A stretch of DNA of 64,000 bases from positions 310,001 to 374,000 of the forward strand of contig NZ_CAJRAF010000002.1 in NCBI RefSeq assembly GCF_907164905.1, given 5' to 3'. Shown here piece after piece: positions 8,671 through 18,881 of this stretch. A model generated the notes under the pieces. It worked only from the letters and a program-made list of their open reading frames with translations. It was not told the origin of the DNA and did no database searches. A program made the translations under genes and the position numbers. Numbering within the stretch: the stretch's first letter is position 1; each line of letters begins with the position of its first letter. This stretch comes from Dyadobacter sp. CECT 9275. Its GTDB lineage: Bacteria > Bacteroidota > Bacteroidia > Cytophagales > Spirosomataceae.

Positions 8671-9441
8671 TCATTTGGCCAGGTTATTAAAAAGTGATTC
8701 AATTTTAGGCAGGTCTTTACTCTTTCCGGATACTTCCACCACAGCCACACCCAGCTGATACCACAGCCCGTCACCCGCGGAAATATACTTCCCGTCTTTT
8801 TTGGGCTTCGAAGTGGCTGCTTCATCTGGAATAAATTCCGCCTTGTAAACCGTATCAAGTATTTTCTGCAATTGCTGCCAATCCAGCTGAGCCGGCCTGC
8901 CGCTATTCTTAGAAATAACGAAGGATTTGTCTGCAAAAGACGCCTTAAGGTCCAGTTGTACAGGATTGTCACCAATCTGGAGGTAGGTCAGTTCAAAAGG
9001 CTTTTCTCTACCGGCAATTTCCAGTATTGCCTGCATAAATTCCTGGATAAAATACGCCCAGCGTTCTCTGTCTACCGGATAAACGGTGACCCGCTTTTCT
9101 TCTTCTTGCAGCTCAATTTCTACAAAATCCTCGTATTCCTTTTCTTCTCTCTGCCTGATGATTTTGGATGAAGTAAAAATCTTCTCAAATTCCTTAATCC
9201 AGATGGGAGAAAAAGCGCCCTTCCATTTAAAATCATCATCCATGGTGAAACCTTCATCCAGAATTTCTTCTTCAGTCAGCTCATCCCTATCCAGATATGA
9301 AATGGCAAAGTCCACATGCAGTTCCGTAGCAGAAGTGATATCCAGCTTCAGGGTATCGTAATGCGAAAACGGCGCCGGAATGGCCGGTGCTGTCTGGAAA
9401 CGGATGATATAATATCCTGGAATGAGAATTTCTTTATTCAT
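8671..9441 (-). CDS. Uncharacterised protein translationally coupled to menE
   Basis: A 256-aa soluble acidic protein that I do not recognise. It has no signal peptide and no membrane segment. The start overlaps the end of menE by 8 bases, which implies coupled translation and a shared promoter. It contains an acidic stretch around residues 50-66 and aromatic-rich segments (ERWAYFIQEFMQAIL, DGLWYQLGVAVVEVSG). The gene ends 20 bases from the convergent XRE gene. A role near menaquinone synthesis is only a guess from position. Confidence 0.75.
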   Translation of the reverse strand: MNKEILIPGYYIIRFQTAPAIPAPFSHYDTLKLDITSATELHVDFAISYLDRDELTEEEILDEGFTMDDDFKWKGAFSPIWIKEFEKIFTSSKIIRQREEKEYEDFVEIELQEEEKRVTVYPVDRERWAYFIQEFMQAILEIAGREKPFELTYLQIGDNPVQLDLKASFADKSFVISKNSGRPAQLDWQQLQKILDTVYKAEFIPDEAATSKPKKDGKYISAGDGLWYQLGVAVVEVSGKSKDLPKIESLFNNLAK

Positions 9442-10501
9442 TTGGCAATTTCAGTATGGTTTGTGCTGTCCGGCGCTTATCGATTTTATCCGTTGCAGTT
9501 CTAAAAAACTGTTCTGCAAAGTAAACATGTTTTGGTGTTTCATAGGCTGAAACCTGCTTTCTTATTTCTACCAGCACCTGTTCCGAGGCCATTTGATCCG
9601 GTCGGGCTTCCACCATCAGTATGAGTTTCTGCCCCAAAAGATTGTCTTCTTCAAACCATGTAAAAAAAACATGTGTATAATTTAACCTGAAAAACACATC
9701 CGAAACGATTTCATCTATCCTGTCAAGCACAATTTTTACCCCTCCCGAATTAATGATATTGTCTGCCCGGCCAATCCATTTAAATGTATTTTTTGAAGTA
9801 ATTTCTACCAGATCGTTTGTTTGAACTATCTGAGAATTTGTTACTGCTCCACTGATATACAAACATCCGCGTTCGTCCACCCCAAAACGTATACCTGGGA
9901 GAACATTATAATCGTCTTCTTTCATTGGCGACAGCTGTTTCAAAGCGACATGCGAAACGGTTTCCGTCATGCCATAGCTGTGGTATACCTGGTTTGTGAG
10001 TAATGAAATTTCATGCTGTAAAACCGGAGACACCGGTGCCCCGCCCAGCAATATTTTATCAAAACGTGTTACGGCCTCCCTGGTGGCGGTATCATGCAGA
10101 CATGCCGCCAGTTGCATCGGAACCATGGATGTGAAATCAAAACGCAGCGCATGGTTCAGATGTAATAACGGATTAGCCGATGGTTCCGTAATGGTCAGCT
10201 CCCACCCCAGCTCCATGCCGCGGATGAGCATCATCATGCCGGCAATGTAATTCACATTCAGACAAACCAGCGCACGAGAGCCCGCGCTCAGTTTCAGAGC
10301 CTCCCCGGTCATGAGCGCGCTGCTTATCAACTGATTCCTGTAAAGATCTATCGGTTTGGGAGTTCCGGTCGAGCCGGAGGTAAACAGTGTAATTACTTCG
10401 GTTCCGTTGATCCACTCTTTCAGGAAATCATAACATTTCAGTTCATATGGATTTTCGGGAGGAGGCTGACTTAACAATGTTTCCCGGCTGGTTTGCCACA
10501 T
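9434..10501 (-). CDS. menE: o-Succinylbenzoate-CoA ligase (short MenE)
   Basis: ANL-superfamily adenylating enzyme activating o-succinylbenzoate with CoA in menaquinone synthesis. The ATP-binding P-loop TLFTSGSTGTPKP, the YGMTETVSHVA motif and the GRADNIINSGGVKI hinge motif are all present. At 355 aa it is compact compared with the 450-490 aa of Firmicute and proteobacterial enzymes. Assignment rests on these motifs and on menB lying divergently 117 bases away. Its 3' end overlaps an uncharacterised gene. Confidence 0.85.
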   Translation of the reverse strand: MWQTSRETLLSQPPPENPYELKCYDFLKEWINGTEVITLFTSGSTGTPKPIDLYRNQLISSALMTGEALKLSAGSRALVCLNVNYIAGMMMLIRGMELGWELTITEPSANPLLHLNHALRFDFTSMVPMQLAACLHDTATREAVTRFDKILLGGAPVSPVLQHEISLLTNQVYHSYGMTETVSHVALKQLSPMKEDDYNVLPGIRFGVDERGCLYISGAVTNSQIVQTNDLVEITSKNTFKWIGRADNIINSGGVKIVLDRIDEIVSDVFFRLNYTHVFFTWFEEDNLLGQKLILMVEARPDQMASEQVLVEIRKQVSAYETPKHVYFAEQFFRTATDKIDKRRTAQTILKLPNE

Positions 10502-10530
10502 GTGATTTATGAATTAGTTGGACATTTGTT

Positions 10531-10562
10531 TTTGATGGTACGACAAACAATCTTTAATTTCG
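10531..10562 (+). promoter_or_regulatory. Possible menB promoter
   Basis: TTTG at 10531-10534 is followed after 20 bases by TAATTTCG at 10555-10562, which matches five of six fixed positions of the Bacteroidetes -7 box. It lies in the menE-menB divergent gap, about 55 bases before the menB start. Confidence 0.4.
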
Positions 10563-10617
10563 CAAATCTGATTAAGGAGTGCTTTTCATTCCGTTACTTA
10601 AAATTATAATTGCTTTT

Positions 10618-11442
10618 ATGGCTGCTTCAGTTCAATGGGAAACCATTAAGGAATATCAGGATATACTTTTCCTTCTTCACGAAGGTATTGCTAAAATTAG
10701 TATCAATCGTCCGCACAAACATAATGCCTTTACACCTCAGACCGTCACTGAGATGATCGATGCAATGCATATTTGCCGCGAAGATCCTCGTATAGAGGTC
10801 ATTATTCTTTCGGGCGAAGGCGGGAAAGCATTTTGCTCCGGCGGAGATCAGTCTGTAAGAGGACATGGCGGGTATGTAGGCGATGACCACGTTCCGCGTT
10901 TGAACGTCCTTGATCTTCAGCGGATGATCCGGTCCATCCCCAAGGTGGTGATTGCGATGGTTGCGGGCTGGGCTATCGGCGGAGGCCACGTGCTGCATGT
11001 GATATGTGATATGTCCATTGCAGCAGAAAATGCACGTTTCGGACAAACCGGCCCGAAGGTCGGCAGTTTTGATGGTGGTTTCGGGGCTTCTTACCTGGCA
11101 CGTGTGGTGGGCCAGAAAAAGGCGAGGGAAATCTGGTTTCTCTGCGACCAGTATGACGCCGCAGAAGCGTTGAATATGGGCTTGGTCAACAAGGTGGTTC
11201 CGCTGGAAGACCTGGAAAGTACTACCATTGAATGGTGTAAGAAAATTCAGCAGAAGAGCCCGCTTTCCATCCGGATGCTCAAAAGTGCTTTCAATGCGGA
11301 ATTGGACGGACAGGCAGGAATTCAAGAACTTGCGGGAAATGCAACCTTGCTTTATTATCTTAGTGATGAAGCAAAAGAAGGTTTTAATTCGTTCCTGGAA
11401 AAACGAACCCCTGATTTTAGTAAATTCCCCAAGTTTCCCTGA
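10618..11442 (+). CDS. menB: 1,4-Dihydroxy-2-naphthoyl-CoA synthase
   Basis: Crotonase-fold enzyme cyclising o-succinylbenzoyl-CoA in menaquinone synthesis, 274 aa. Oxyanion-hole and active-site segments [28 protein letters not shown] and [23 protein letters not shown] are diagnostic of MenB. I chose ATG 10618 ([13 protein letters not shown]). An in-frame GTG at 10579 would add a hydrophobic leader that homologues lack. Paired divergently with menE. Menaquinone is the usual respiratory quinone of Bacteroidetes. Confidence 0.95.
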   Translation: MAASVQWETIKEYQDILFLLHEGIAKISINRPHKHNAFTPQTVTEMIDAMHICREDPRIEVIILSGEGGKAFCSGGDQSVRGHGGYVGDDHVPRLNVLDLQRMIRSIPKVVIAMVAGWAIGGGHVLHVICDMSIAAENARFGQTGPKVGSFDGGFGASYLARVVGQKKAREIWFLCDQYDAAEALNMGLVNKVVPLEDLESTTIEWCKKIQQKSPLSIRMLKSAFNAELDGQAGIQELAGNATLLYYLSDEAKEGFNSFLEKRTPDFSKFPKFP

Positions 11443-11518
11443 TTCGGCATTTCATCCTTTGTTTTGGTGTCATGAACCGTCCACGGTAAGCTAACTGTAT
11501 AATAAGAATTTTAGAAAA

Positions 11519-11926
11519 ATGAATTACTGGCTGGTAAAATCCGAACCATTTAAATATTCCTGGGATCATTTTGTAGCGGAAGGGAAATCGATGTGGGATG
11601 GCGTCCGTAACTATCAGGCGCGTAATAACATGATGGCCATGAAAGCAGGCGACCTGGTGTTGTTCTATCACAGCAACGAAGGCAAAGAGGTAGTGGGCCT
11701 TGCAAAAGTGGCTAAAGAACATTATCCCGATCCTACCACGGACGATCCGCGCTGGGTAGTGGTGAACCTGGTACCGGTAGAAAAATTCCCCAAAACGGTA
11801 ACGCTGGCTTATATGAAAAGTGATGAAAGGCTTAAAGATATGGCCCTGATCAAACAATCCAGGTTATCTGTAATTCCGTTAAAAGCAGAAGAATTCGACC
11901 TAATTGTTGCACTCGCACATGAATAA
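11519..11926 (+). CDS. EVE domain protein
   Basis: A 135-aa protein consisting of one EVE domain, a PUA-like fold that in characterised cases binds modified bases in RNA or DNA. MNYWLVKSEP at the start, then SMWDGVRNYQARNNMMAM and KAGDLVLFYHSNEGKEVVGLAKV are the family signature. Its stop overlaps the start of the next gene by 8 bases, so the two are co-translated. Molecular target unknown. Confidence 0.9.
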   Translation: MNYWLVKSEPFKYSWDHFVAEGKSMWDGVRNYQARNNMMAMKAGDLVLFYHSNEGKEVVGLAKVAKEHYPDPTTDDPRWVVVNLVPVEKFPKTVTLAYMKSDERLKDMALIKQSRLSVIPLKAEEFDLIVALAHE

Positions 11927-13484
11927 ACAGAAGTGGTTTCCGTTGCTTATCACGCTATGCCTGATAGCCCGGTTAACGCATGCACAAGGGGTGAAGCGGA
12001 TTGAACTGCCGCTTTCCGGTAGCGATGTGGCTTATCAGACCATCCTCCTCGGCGAAAAAGGAGTACTGCTGGTTTCAAAGCCAGACAGAGGATCCTTTAA
12101 TGTCCAGAAGTTTGATACAAATCTCGAAAAACTTTGGTCGATTGATGGGCCGGTAGAATCAAACCTGGACTATATTGCTTCTTCCTACGACGGGCAGGCT
12201 GTATTTCTGCTTTTCAGTAAGTACCGGAGTTCGTTGTACCAGATCGTTAAGGTGAACGTTGGCCCCGGCTTCGTGGAAACTTTTACAATCAATACCATCG
12301 ACCGTTTTGAAATTACTGATTTTAAAACGCTGGGGTATTCTGTTTATATGGCTGGTACTGTCCGGAATGAACCGGTCCTTATTCATACCGACCTGACGAG
12401 TTCACAGACAAAAATCCTTCCCTCAGCTATCAAAGGCTCCAATGCGATCCAGACCGTAGAGGTAGATACCCTGCATCGGCTGGTTAATGTGTGTTTTGCT
12501 GTAAAAAAAGGACGGCAGACCAAGATCGTGGCGCGGTCTTATCAGGAAAACGGAGAGTTGTACACCGAGGTGGGTGTCGAGCCTGAAGATGACTTCTCCC
12601 TGCTGAACGGCCGTCTTCAGATCCTGAACGATTCCGTAAGGCTCGTGATTGGTACCTATGGCTATCGCAACATGCAAAGCAGTACCAATGCCGCCTCGCA
12701 GGGTCTGTATATTTCCAAAATTGTCAACGACGAACTGGTTTTTACCCGTTATCACAGCTTCACCGATTTTGAAAACTTCTTCGATTACATGAGCGACCGC
12801 CAGCAGGAAAAAATGGAGCGGAAGATCAGGAAAAAGAAAGAAGCAGGTGACGATCTGAAACTTAATTACCGTTTGCTGGTACATGATCTTGTCCCTAAAA
12901 ATGAAAATTTCCTTTTGGTAGCAGAAGTATTTTACCCCGAATACCGTTACCAGAATCCCGGCATGATGGGTGGTTTGGGATATGGCTATATGATGGGATA
13001 CCCCTTCGGAATGGGGCTTTACAATCCCTATCTTTGGAATCCGATGTATGGAGGCCGCGGTTATAATCAACAAATTTTTGACGGATTTACGTATACCCAT
13101 GCAATCGTTGCGGACATTGATCAGAATGGAAAACTGGTGTGGGACAACAGTATCAGTTTTGACAACGTGAAAAGTATGGAACTGCGGGAAAAAATAAGAT
13201 TGCAACCCGAAGCCAACGGCAACACCAAGCTGATATACAGCCACAACGGGGCAATCCGAAGTAAAATCATCAAAGAAGGAAAGGTAGTCGATGCCGACCG
13301 TGTCATACCTAATGGAACAAATATTGAAGGTGATAAAGTCCGCAAAACCAGTACAGATGATATTGACTACTGGTATGGCAACTTTTACCTGGCCTGGGGC
13401 GAACAAAGGATCGTAAATGCAGCTGGCGACCCGCAGACGCGTGGCCGGCGAAACGTTTACTATCTGAACAAAATATCATTCTGA
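11919..13484 (+). CDS. Secreted protein of unknown function
   Basis: From ATG 11919 the protein has 521 aa and begins with a clear Sec signal peptide (MNKQKWFPLLITLCLIARLTHAQG, cleavage after HA or AQ). The mature part is rich in beta-strand-like segments, suggesting a beta-propeller or sandwich. Near residues 345-390 lies a Gly/Met/Tyr-rich stretch (GLGYGYMMGYPFGMG) that looks like a flexible or surface loop. A basic segment with RKIRKKKE precedes it. I recognise no family. Translation appears coupled to the EVE gene by an 8-base overlap. An ATG at 11904 is less likely because it would precede the signal peptide. Confidence 0.75.
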   Translation: MNKQKWFPLLITLCLIARLTHAQGVKRIELPLSGSDVAYQTILLGEKGVLLVSKPDRGSFNVQKFDTNLEKLWSIDGPVESNLDYIASSYDGQAVFLLFSKYRSSLYQIVKVNVGPGFVETFTINTIDRFEITDFKTLGYSVYMAGTVRNEPVLIHTDLTSSQTKILPSAIKGSNAIQTVEVDTLHRLVNVCFAVKKGRQTKIVARSYQENGELYTEVGVEPEDDFSLLNGRLQILNDSVRLVIGTYGYRNMQSSTNAASQGLYISKIVNDELVFTRYHSFTDFENFFDYMSDRQQEKMERKIRKKKEAGDDLKLNYRLLVHDLVPKNENFLLVAEVFYPEYRYQNPGMMGGLGYGYMMGYPFGMGLYNPYLWNPMYGGRGYNQQIFDGFTYTHAIVADIDQNGKLVWDNSISFDNVKSMELREKIRLQPEANGNTKLIYSHNGAIRSKIIKEGKVVDADRVIPNGTNIEGDKVRKTSTDDIDYWYGNFYLAWGEQRIVNAAGDPQTRGRRNVYYLNKISF

Positions 13485-13551
13485 GCCATAACCAATCATT
13501 TGCAAAAAGAGCTGTCTGCCAGCAGCGCACCAACAATTTTAAACCAACTAC

Positions 13552-14439
13552 ATGCTTTTACTTTCACCTGAACAGCAAACCGATTACCAACTGATAGATA
13601 CCGGAGGTTTTGAAAAACTGGAAAGATTCGGCCCGTATATCCTTTCACGCCCCGAACCGCAGGCCATCTGGGACAAATCCCTCTCCGATGCTGAATGGGA
13701 GCAAAGGAGTAACGCGGTTTTCAAGCGAGACAAAAATTCTCAGGAAAAAGGCCAATGGGTTGCTAAAGGTGATATGCCCGAAAGGTGGATTACCCAATAC
13801 AGATCGGGCAGCCTTCATCTTAGGGCCAAACTGGCGCTTTCATCTTTCAAGCACGTAGGTATCTTCCCTGAACAAGCGACCAACTGGGATTTTATTTCGA
13901 AAAAGCTTTCAGGTATTAAATCTGAAAAGCCCTCTGTTCTGAATCTTTTCGCTTACACCGGACTGGCTTCGCTTGCGGCCAAGGCCGCCGGTGCAGACGT
14001 TACCCATGTGGATGCCGTAAAGCAGGTTATCAGCTGGTCGCGTGAGAACATGGAACTTAGCGGGCTTCAGAACATCCGCTGGGTGGTGGAAGATGCGCTG
14101 AAATTTGTACAAAGAGAAGTTCGCCGGGGAAACCAGTATAACGGTATCATATTGGATCCGCCGGCCTATGGCCGCGGGCCGGATGGCGAAAAATGGCTGC
14201 TGGAAGAAAACCTCAACGAGATACTGCGCCTGTGCGCGCTGCTGCTAAAAAAGGAAAACTATTTTTTCATTATCAATCTCTATTCGCTTGGCTTCTCCGC
14301 ACTGATCGTCGATAACCTGATCAAGGCACATTTCGGACAGGATATCCATCATGAGTATGGCGAACTGTTCATAGCAGATACCTTCGGGAAAAGACTTCCG
14401 CTCGGTGTATTTTCCCGTTTTTCAGATATTGTTAATTAA
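13552..14439 (+). CDS. Class I SAM-dependent methyltransferase (RlmI/RlmK-like)
   Basis: A 295-aa protein with Rossmann-fold motif I (VLNLFAYTGLASLAAKAAGA), the acidic motif II in THVDAVKQVISWS and the catalytic-type DPPAYGRGPDGEKW loop typical of the RlmI/RlmK/YccW group of rRNA methyltransferases. The N-terminal PUA domain of RlmI is not recognisable. The substrate is probably RNA by family, but not provable. The gene starts 67 bases after the previous stop. Confidence 0.85.
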   Translation: MLLLSPEQQTDYQLIDTGGFEKLERFGPYILSRPEPQAIWDKSLSDAEWEQRSNAVFKRDKNSQEKGQWVAKGDMPERWITQYRSGSLHLRAKLALSSFKHVGIFPEQATNWDFISKKLSGIKSEKPSVLNLFAYTGLASLAAKAAGADVTHVDAVKQVISWSRENMELSGLQNIRWVVEDALKFVQREVRRGNQYNGIILDPPAYGRGPDGEKWLLEENLNEILRLCALLLKKENYFFIINLYSLGFSALIVDNLIKAHFGQDIHHEYGELFIADTFGKRLPLGVFSRFSDIVN

Positions 14440-14506
14440 AATACGGGAAGTTTGTACAACTTTGTCAAACGTTATACCTGCTGACAGGTACAACCGCCGC
14501 GAAGGT

Positions 14507-15712
14507 ATGCCGAAAACGAATTTTCTATCCTGTGGTTCATTTCTTTTACCCGCCATTTTTATGGTGGTGGTGATGGCTTCGTGCCAGAACGACGCGCGGC
14601 ATAATACCCGTATTCCCCCCGTGGTCAAAAAATCAAAAACCCAGTGGCAAAACGACGCCCTCGAATCACTTACCGACCTCATCAGCCGAAGTATTGATAC
14701 CGACGTAAATTATTACAAAAGAGCAAGGATTTTTCTGGATCAGGAACAATATCAGGAGGCACTCAGTGATATTAATGAAGCTATTTATGAACAGGCTAAT
14801 GCAGGGGAGTACTTTTTACTTCGGAGCAAAATCAATCTAGAGCTGGACCAGATAGACAATGCACTGGAAGATGCCGAACGTGCCGAGGCATTACAGCAAA
14901 CCAGTCCAGAGCTCTATATACTCCTGGCGGACATATACCAGACCCGCAAGAGCTTTAACAAAGCGACGGCATATCTTAATCAGGCACAAAAAATGGCTCC
15001 CTATGATGGCTCTGTTTATTATGTGAAGGGTATGCTTCTGGCTCACCAAGGAGACAGCCTGGGAAGCCTGGCTAGTCTGAACGAGGCCATTAATATGAAT
15101 CCGAGACTTTTAAGAGCATACGAACAAAGCACCATCATCCACGGCAAGCTCAACAACTATGGGCAGGCATTGGCTTACAATAACAGAGCCATTGCCCGTT
15201 TTCCTGCGCGGTCGGAGCTCTATTTTGAAAGGGCGGAGATTTACCGGTATTTATCCAAACCCGATACGGCCATCATTTTCTATAAAAAGGCTATTTCCAT
15301 CAATCCAAAGTATACGGAGGCATTGAAACTTTTGGCCGAAACCGGCATTAGCATACAGGCTTATCATGAATCACTACCGGCCTTGGAACAGTTGCAGAGA
15401 CTTTCCCCGGGTGACAAACGAACTATTACGATGCTCGGTTATTGTTTTGAAAAACTTGGAAACTTTGAAAAGGCCAAGGAGTATTACGGTATCATTCTTG
15501 CCAAAACACCCACCGATCAGGATGCCAGATATGGCATGTGGCGCATCAGGCAAAAGGAAAACGCCTATCTGACTGATTCCTACTTTCCTGCCGAAGACGA
15601 CCAGTCGGGATATAAGGACCTGGATACAACCAGGGTAAAAATTAATTTGCTTCAGCCACGGGGAACCACAAATATAAAAGTAGATTCTTCGCGAAAGGCT
15701 AAAATTGAATAG
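14507..15712 (+). CDS. TPR-repeat lipoprotein
   Basis: From ATG 14507 the protein has 401 aa and begins with a lipoprotein signal ending in VMASC (lipidated Cys26). Most of the mature protein (about 60-370) is tetratricopeptide repeats, for example YLNQAQKMAPYDGSVYYVKGMLLAHQ and FYKKAISINPKYTEALKLLAE-type units. Such repeats form a protein-binding superhelix; it would sit at the inner leaflet of the outer membrane facing the periplasm. The frame is open back to 14405 inside the methyltransferase gene, but the lipobox fixes the start. Confidence 0.85.
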   Translation: MPKTNFLSCGSFLLPAIFMVVVMASCQNDARHNTRIPPVVKKSKTQWQNDALESLTDLISRSIDTDVNYYKRARIFLDQEQYQEALSDINEAIYEQANAGEYFLLRSKINLELDQIDNALEDAERAEALQQTSPELYILLADIYQTRKSFNKATAYLNQAQKMAPYDGSVYYVKGMLLAHQGDSLGSLASLNEAINMNPRLLRAYEQSTIIHGKLNNYGQALAYNNRAIARFPARSELYFERAEIYRYLSKPDTAIIFYKKAISINPKYTEALKLLAETGISIQAYHESLPALEQLQRLSPGDKRTITMLGYCFEKLGNFEKAKEYYGIILAKTPTDQDARYGMWRIRQKENAYLTDSYFPAEDDQSGYKDLDTTRVKINLLQPRGTTNIKVDSSRKAKIE

Positions 15713-15829
15713 ATTTGTAAAGTAGTGGCTATCCGAAAAAGATTTAACTGAACGCAATCGATCGGAAATCATGTTACAAACATGCGGATCAGCCGTTAAA
15801 GTGAACGATTAAATAGAATCCCTTTTTTA

Positions 15830-17770
15830 ATGAAAGACGAGTCCCAAGTAAAAATTACCCTGCCCGACGGAAGTGAACGTAACTATCCCAAAGGTGTAAC
15901 CGCCCTGGCTATTGCACTGAGTATCAGTGAAGGCCTGGCCAGAAATGTAATTGCCGCCAAGGTAAATGACGAAGTGTGGGATCCCACGCGCGAGATCACT
16001 GAAGATGCTCACGTGAAACTTCTGACGTGGAATGACGAAGATGGGAAATCGACATTCTGGCACTCTTCTGCCCACTTGCTGGCAGAAGCACTGGAGGCTT
16101 TATATCCGGGTATTAAGTTTGGTACGGGGCCTTCTATTGAAAGAGGCTTTTACTACGACGTGGATTTGGGAGAAAATACCCTCTCACAGGACGACTTTCC
16201 CAAGATCGAAGCTAAAATGCTGGAGCTGGCCCGCCAGAAAAACGAATATGTCAGGATACCGGTGAGCAAGGCTGAAGCTTTGGATTTCTTTACAAAAAAA
16301 GGAGATCAGTATAAACTGGAACTCATAGACGGCCTGTCTGACGGTTCTATCACGCTCTATGAACAAGGCGGTTTCACTGACCTTTGCCGCGGGCCTCATA
16401 TCCCGAATACCAGTTTTATAAAAGCCGTAAAACTTACCAATATTGCAGGTGCCTACTGGCGTAACAACCAGGAGAATAAAATGCTCACCCGCATTTATGG
16501 TATTACGTTTCCCAAACAAAAGGAGCTGGAGGAGTACGTGACCCTGATTGAGGAAGCAAAAAAACGGGACCACCGCCGTCTGGGAAAAGAACTGGAACTT
16601 TTTGCGTTTTCTGAAAAAGTAGGTCAGGGATTACCGCTGTGGTTGCCCAAGGGAGCCATGCTAAGGGAACGTCTGCAGGCTTTTCTAAGCAAGGCACAAT
16701 CCAGGGCCGGCTATCTTCCGGTTGTGACACCACACATAGGAAGCAAGGACCTTTATGTTACCTCGGGGCACTGGGAGAAGTATGGCAAAGATTCATTTCA
16801 GCCTATCACAACCCCGAATCCCGGAGAAGAGTACCTCCTAAAACCAATGAACTGTCCGCATCACTGCGAGATCTATAAGACCTCTCCCCGTTCTTATAAG
16901 GATCTTCCATTGCGTTTTTCGGAATTCGGTACTGTATACCGTTATGAGCAAAGCGGAGAATTACATGGTTTGACCCGCGTACGTGGCTTTACGCAGGACG
17001 ACGCACACATATTCTGCCGCCCCGACCAGGTGAAAGAGGAATTTGTCAGGGTTATAGAGCTGGTGCTTTATGTGTTCCGCTCACTCGGTTTCACAGATTA
17101 CAGCGCTCAGGTATCTTTGCCCGATCCTGCCAATAAACAGAAATATCTTGGAAAAGATGAAGAGTGGGAAAAAGCTGGAAACGCAATCATAGAAGCCGCG
17201 GCTGAAACCGGACTTGAAACAGTAACGGAATTAGGTGAGGCCGCATTCTACGGCCCGAAACTGGATTTCATGGTGCGGGATGCCCTGGGCAGGAAATGGC
17301 AGCTAGGGACCATTCAGGTTGACTATCAGCTGCCGCAGCGTTTTAACCTTGAGTATACAGGATCCGACAACCAGAAACATACTCCGGTGATGATCCACCG
17401 TGCTCCGTTTGGCTCCATGGAAAGGTTTATTGCTATCCTGATTGAGAACTCTGCGGGCCAGTTTCCATTGTGGCTTTCGCCAGATCAGATTGCGATACTT
17501 CCAATATCAGAGAAATTTGCGGATTACGCCGAAGAAGTGTTCTTCCAGTTACAGGACAGCGACATCCGGGGTTTTGTGGATCATCGGGATGAAAAAATTG
17601 GCAGAAAGATCAGGGATGCGGAAGTAACCAAAGTACCATTTATGCTGATTGTGGGAGAGAAAGAAATGGCCGAAGGAAAAATTTCTGTCAGAAGGAAAGG
17701 TGAAGGTGATTTGGGTAGCATGACTGCTGAAGAATTTGCAAGTTTTTTCAAAAAAGAAGCTAAAATTTGA
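15830..17770 (+). CDS. thrS: Threonine-tRNA ligase
   Basis: Charges tRNA-Thr; 646 aa, normal length. The N-terminal TGS domain (residues 3-62), the editing domain with the [11 protein letters not shown] zinc-like motif, the class II catalytic core with [10 protein letters not shown], and the C-terminal anticodon-binding domain (from about 540) are in the usual order. First gene of the classical thrS-infC-rpmI-rplT translation block. The 117-base upstream region holds no clear regulatory hairpin. Confidence 0.98.
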   Translation: MKDESQVKITLPDGSERNYPKGVTALAIALSISEGLARNVIAAKVNDEVWDPTREITEDAHVKLLTWNDEDGKSTFWHSSAHLLAEALEALYPGIKFGTGPSIERGFYYDVDLGENTLSQDDFPKIEAKMLELARQKNEYVRIPVSKAEALDFFTKKGDQYKLELIDGLSDGSITLYEQGGFTDLCRGPHIPNTSFIKAVKLTNIAGAYWRNNQENKMLTRIYGITFPKQKELEEYVTLIEEAKKRDHRRLGKELELFAFSEKVGQGLPLWLPKGAMLRERLQAFLSKAQSRAGYLPVVTPHIGSKDLYVTSGHWEKYGKDSFQPITTPNPGEEYLLKPMNCPHHCEIYKTSPRSYKDLPLRFSEFGTVYRYEQSGELHGLTRVRGFTQDDAHIFCRPDQVKEEFVRVIELVLYVFRSLGFTDYSAQVSLPDPANKQKYLGKDEEWEKAGNAIIEAAAETGLETVTELGEAAFYGPKLDFMVRDALGRKWQLGTIQVDYQLPQRFNLEYTGSDNQKHTPVMIHRAPFGSMERFIAILIENSAGQFPLWLSPDQIAILPISEKFADYAEEVFFQLQDSDIRGFVDHRDEKIGRKIRDAEVTKVPFMLIVGEKEMAEGKISVRRKGEGDLGSMTAEEFASFFKKEAKI

Positions 17771-17785
17771 TCTATTTAGAAATTC

Positions 17786-17819
17786 TTGCTATAAATCAGC
17801 TAATAAGGCACTATTTTTG
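17786..17819 (+). promoter_or_regulatory. infC promoter (TTG ... TATTTTTG)
   Basis: TATTTTTG at 17812-17819 matches the Bacteroidetes -7 box perfectly. TTG at 17786-17788 lies 23 bases upstream. It sits between thrS and infC, so infC probably has its own transcript start about 55 bases before its ATG. Confidence 0.5.
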
Positions 17820-17880
17820 TGTCGGTAATGTTAAAATTTTGATTTTCACTTAAACCAAAAATCACCCAATCCCAATACAT

Positions 17881-18432
17881 ATGGCATTAAGACCCCCTAG
17901 TGGCCGGTTCAGAGTTCCCGAAGAACCCTATAAAATTAATGAACGAATTACAGCTAAAGAAGTCCGTCTGGTCGGCGAAAATATAGAACCAGGTATTGTG
18001 GATATCAATACCGCAAGAGCGATGGCAAAAGCTCAAAGCCTTGATTTAGTTGAAATTGCGCCCACTGCAGTACCTCCGGTATGTAAAGTGGTGGATTATT
18101 CAAAATTCAAGTACGAGCAGAAAAAGAAGCAAAAGGAGATTAAGGCTAAAGCGCAAAAGGTCGTAATTAAAGAAATCAGATTTGGTCCTAATACGGATGA
18201 TCATGATTTTGACTTTAAACTTAAGCACGCTATCAATTTCCTTAAGGAAGGATCAAAGGTAAAAGCCTATGTTCATTTTGTAGGCAGGACCATTGTATTT
18301 AAGGAAAGAGGTACCAATCTCTTGAAGAAGTTTTCCGAAGCACTCGCAGATTATGGCAAACTTGAAATGGAACCGAAACTGGAAGGGAAAAGGATGACGA
18401 TCATTCTGGCTCCTGCCCCGGCGAAAAAATAA
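17881..18432 (+). CDS. infC: Translation initiation factor IF-3
   Basis: Prevents premature subunit joining and proofreads start codons on the 30S subunit; 183 aa. The N-domain ([22 protein letters not shown]), Lys-rich linker helix ([19 protein letters not shown]) and C-domain ([17 protein letters not shown]) are present. It starts with ATG, not the rare AUU that drives autoregulation in E. coli. A strong terminator-like hairpin follows 34 bases after the stop. Confidence 0.97.
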   Translation: MALRPPSGRFRVPEEPYKINERITAKEVRLVGENIEPGIVDINTARAMAKAQSLDLVEIAPTAVPPVCKVVDYSKFKYEQKKKQKEIKAKAQKVVIKEIRFGPNTDDHDFDFKLKHAINFLKEGSKVKAYVHFVGRTIVFKERGTNLLKKFSEALADYGKLEMEPKLEGKRMTIILAPAPAKK

Positions 18433-18466
18433 GAGTTTGCCTTCAATATATTACACTGCATTTCAT

Positions 18467-18509
18467 AAAAAATCGGGTTGATGACGATCTGTTGTCAACC
18501 CGATTTTTT
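18467..18509 (+). terminator. Terminator or attenuator between infC and rpmI
   Basis: A perfect 15-base inverted repeat, AAAAAATCGGGTTGA (18467-18481) and TCAACCCGATTTTTT (18495-18509), closes a 13-base loop and ends in six T. It lies inside what is normally one operon. It may be an attenuator controlled by L20, or a true end of the infC message. Confidence 0.8.
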
Positions 18510-18576
18510 GTTTAAGAACAATTTTCTTAATTTTGCGCGCTGTTTTATATTTTATCAACTATTATTTAATTGTATT

Positions 18577-18771
18577 ATGCCTAAAATGAAAACCATTTCT
18601 GGTGCCAAAAAGCGTTTTGCGCTTACCGGAACCGGGAAAATCAAACGCAAACATGCTTTTCACAGCCACATTTTGACAAAAAAATCCACGAAGCGCAAGC
18701 GCAACCTGGTGAAGTCAACTTTGATTGATGAAAGCAACCACAAGCAGGTGCTAGCTATGCTGGGAAAATAA
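18577..18771 (+). CDS. rpmI: 50S ribosomal protein L35
   Basis: A 64-aa basic protein beginning [20 protein letters not shown], the L35 signature, with [22 protein letters not shown]. Part of the large ribosomal subunit. The frame extends upstream to 18478 but that part runs through the terminator hairpin; the L35 start is unambiguous at 18577. rplT follows 110 bases later. Confidence 0.97.
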   Translation: MPKMKTISGAKKRFALTGTGKIKRKHAFHSHILTKKSTKRKRNLVKSTLIDESNHKQVLAMLGK

Positions 18772-18881
18772 TCTCCCAATTGCCAGTACCCATTTCAAAT
18801 ACCATTTCGGTTTTTTGTTCAACCCGATAGAAGGCTTTAAAGACTCCATGTGAGCGCCGACCGTCAAAAACAGTTAAAATT

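Noticed and set aside
12423..13406. 327-codon open frame on the minus strand
   Set aside because: It is antisense to the secreted protein gene at 11919-13484, which has a signal peptide and sensible composition; the antisense protein has no recognisable features.
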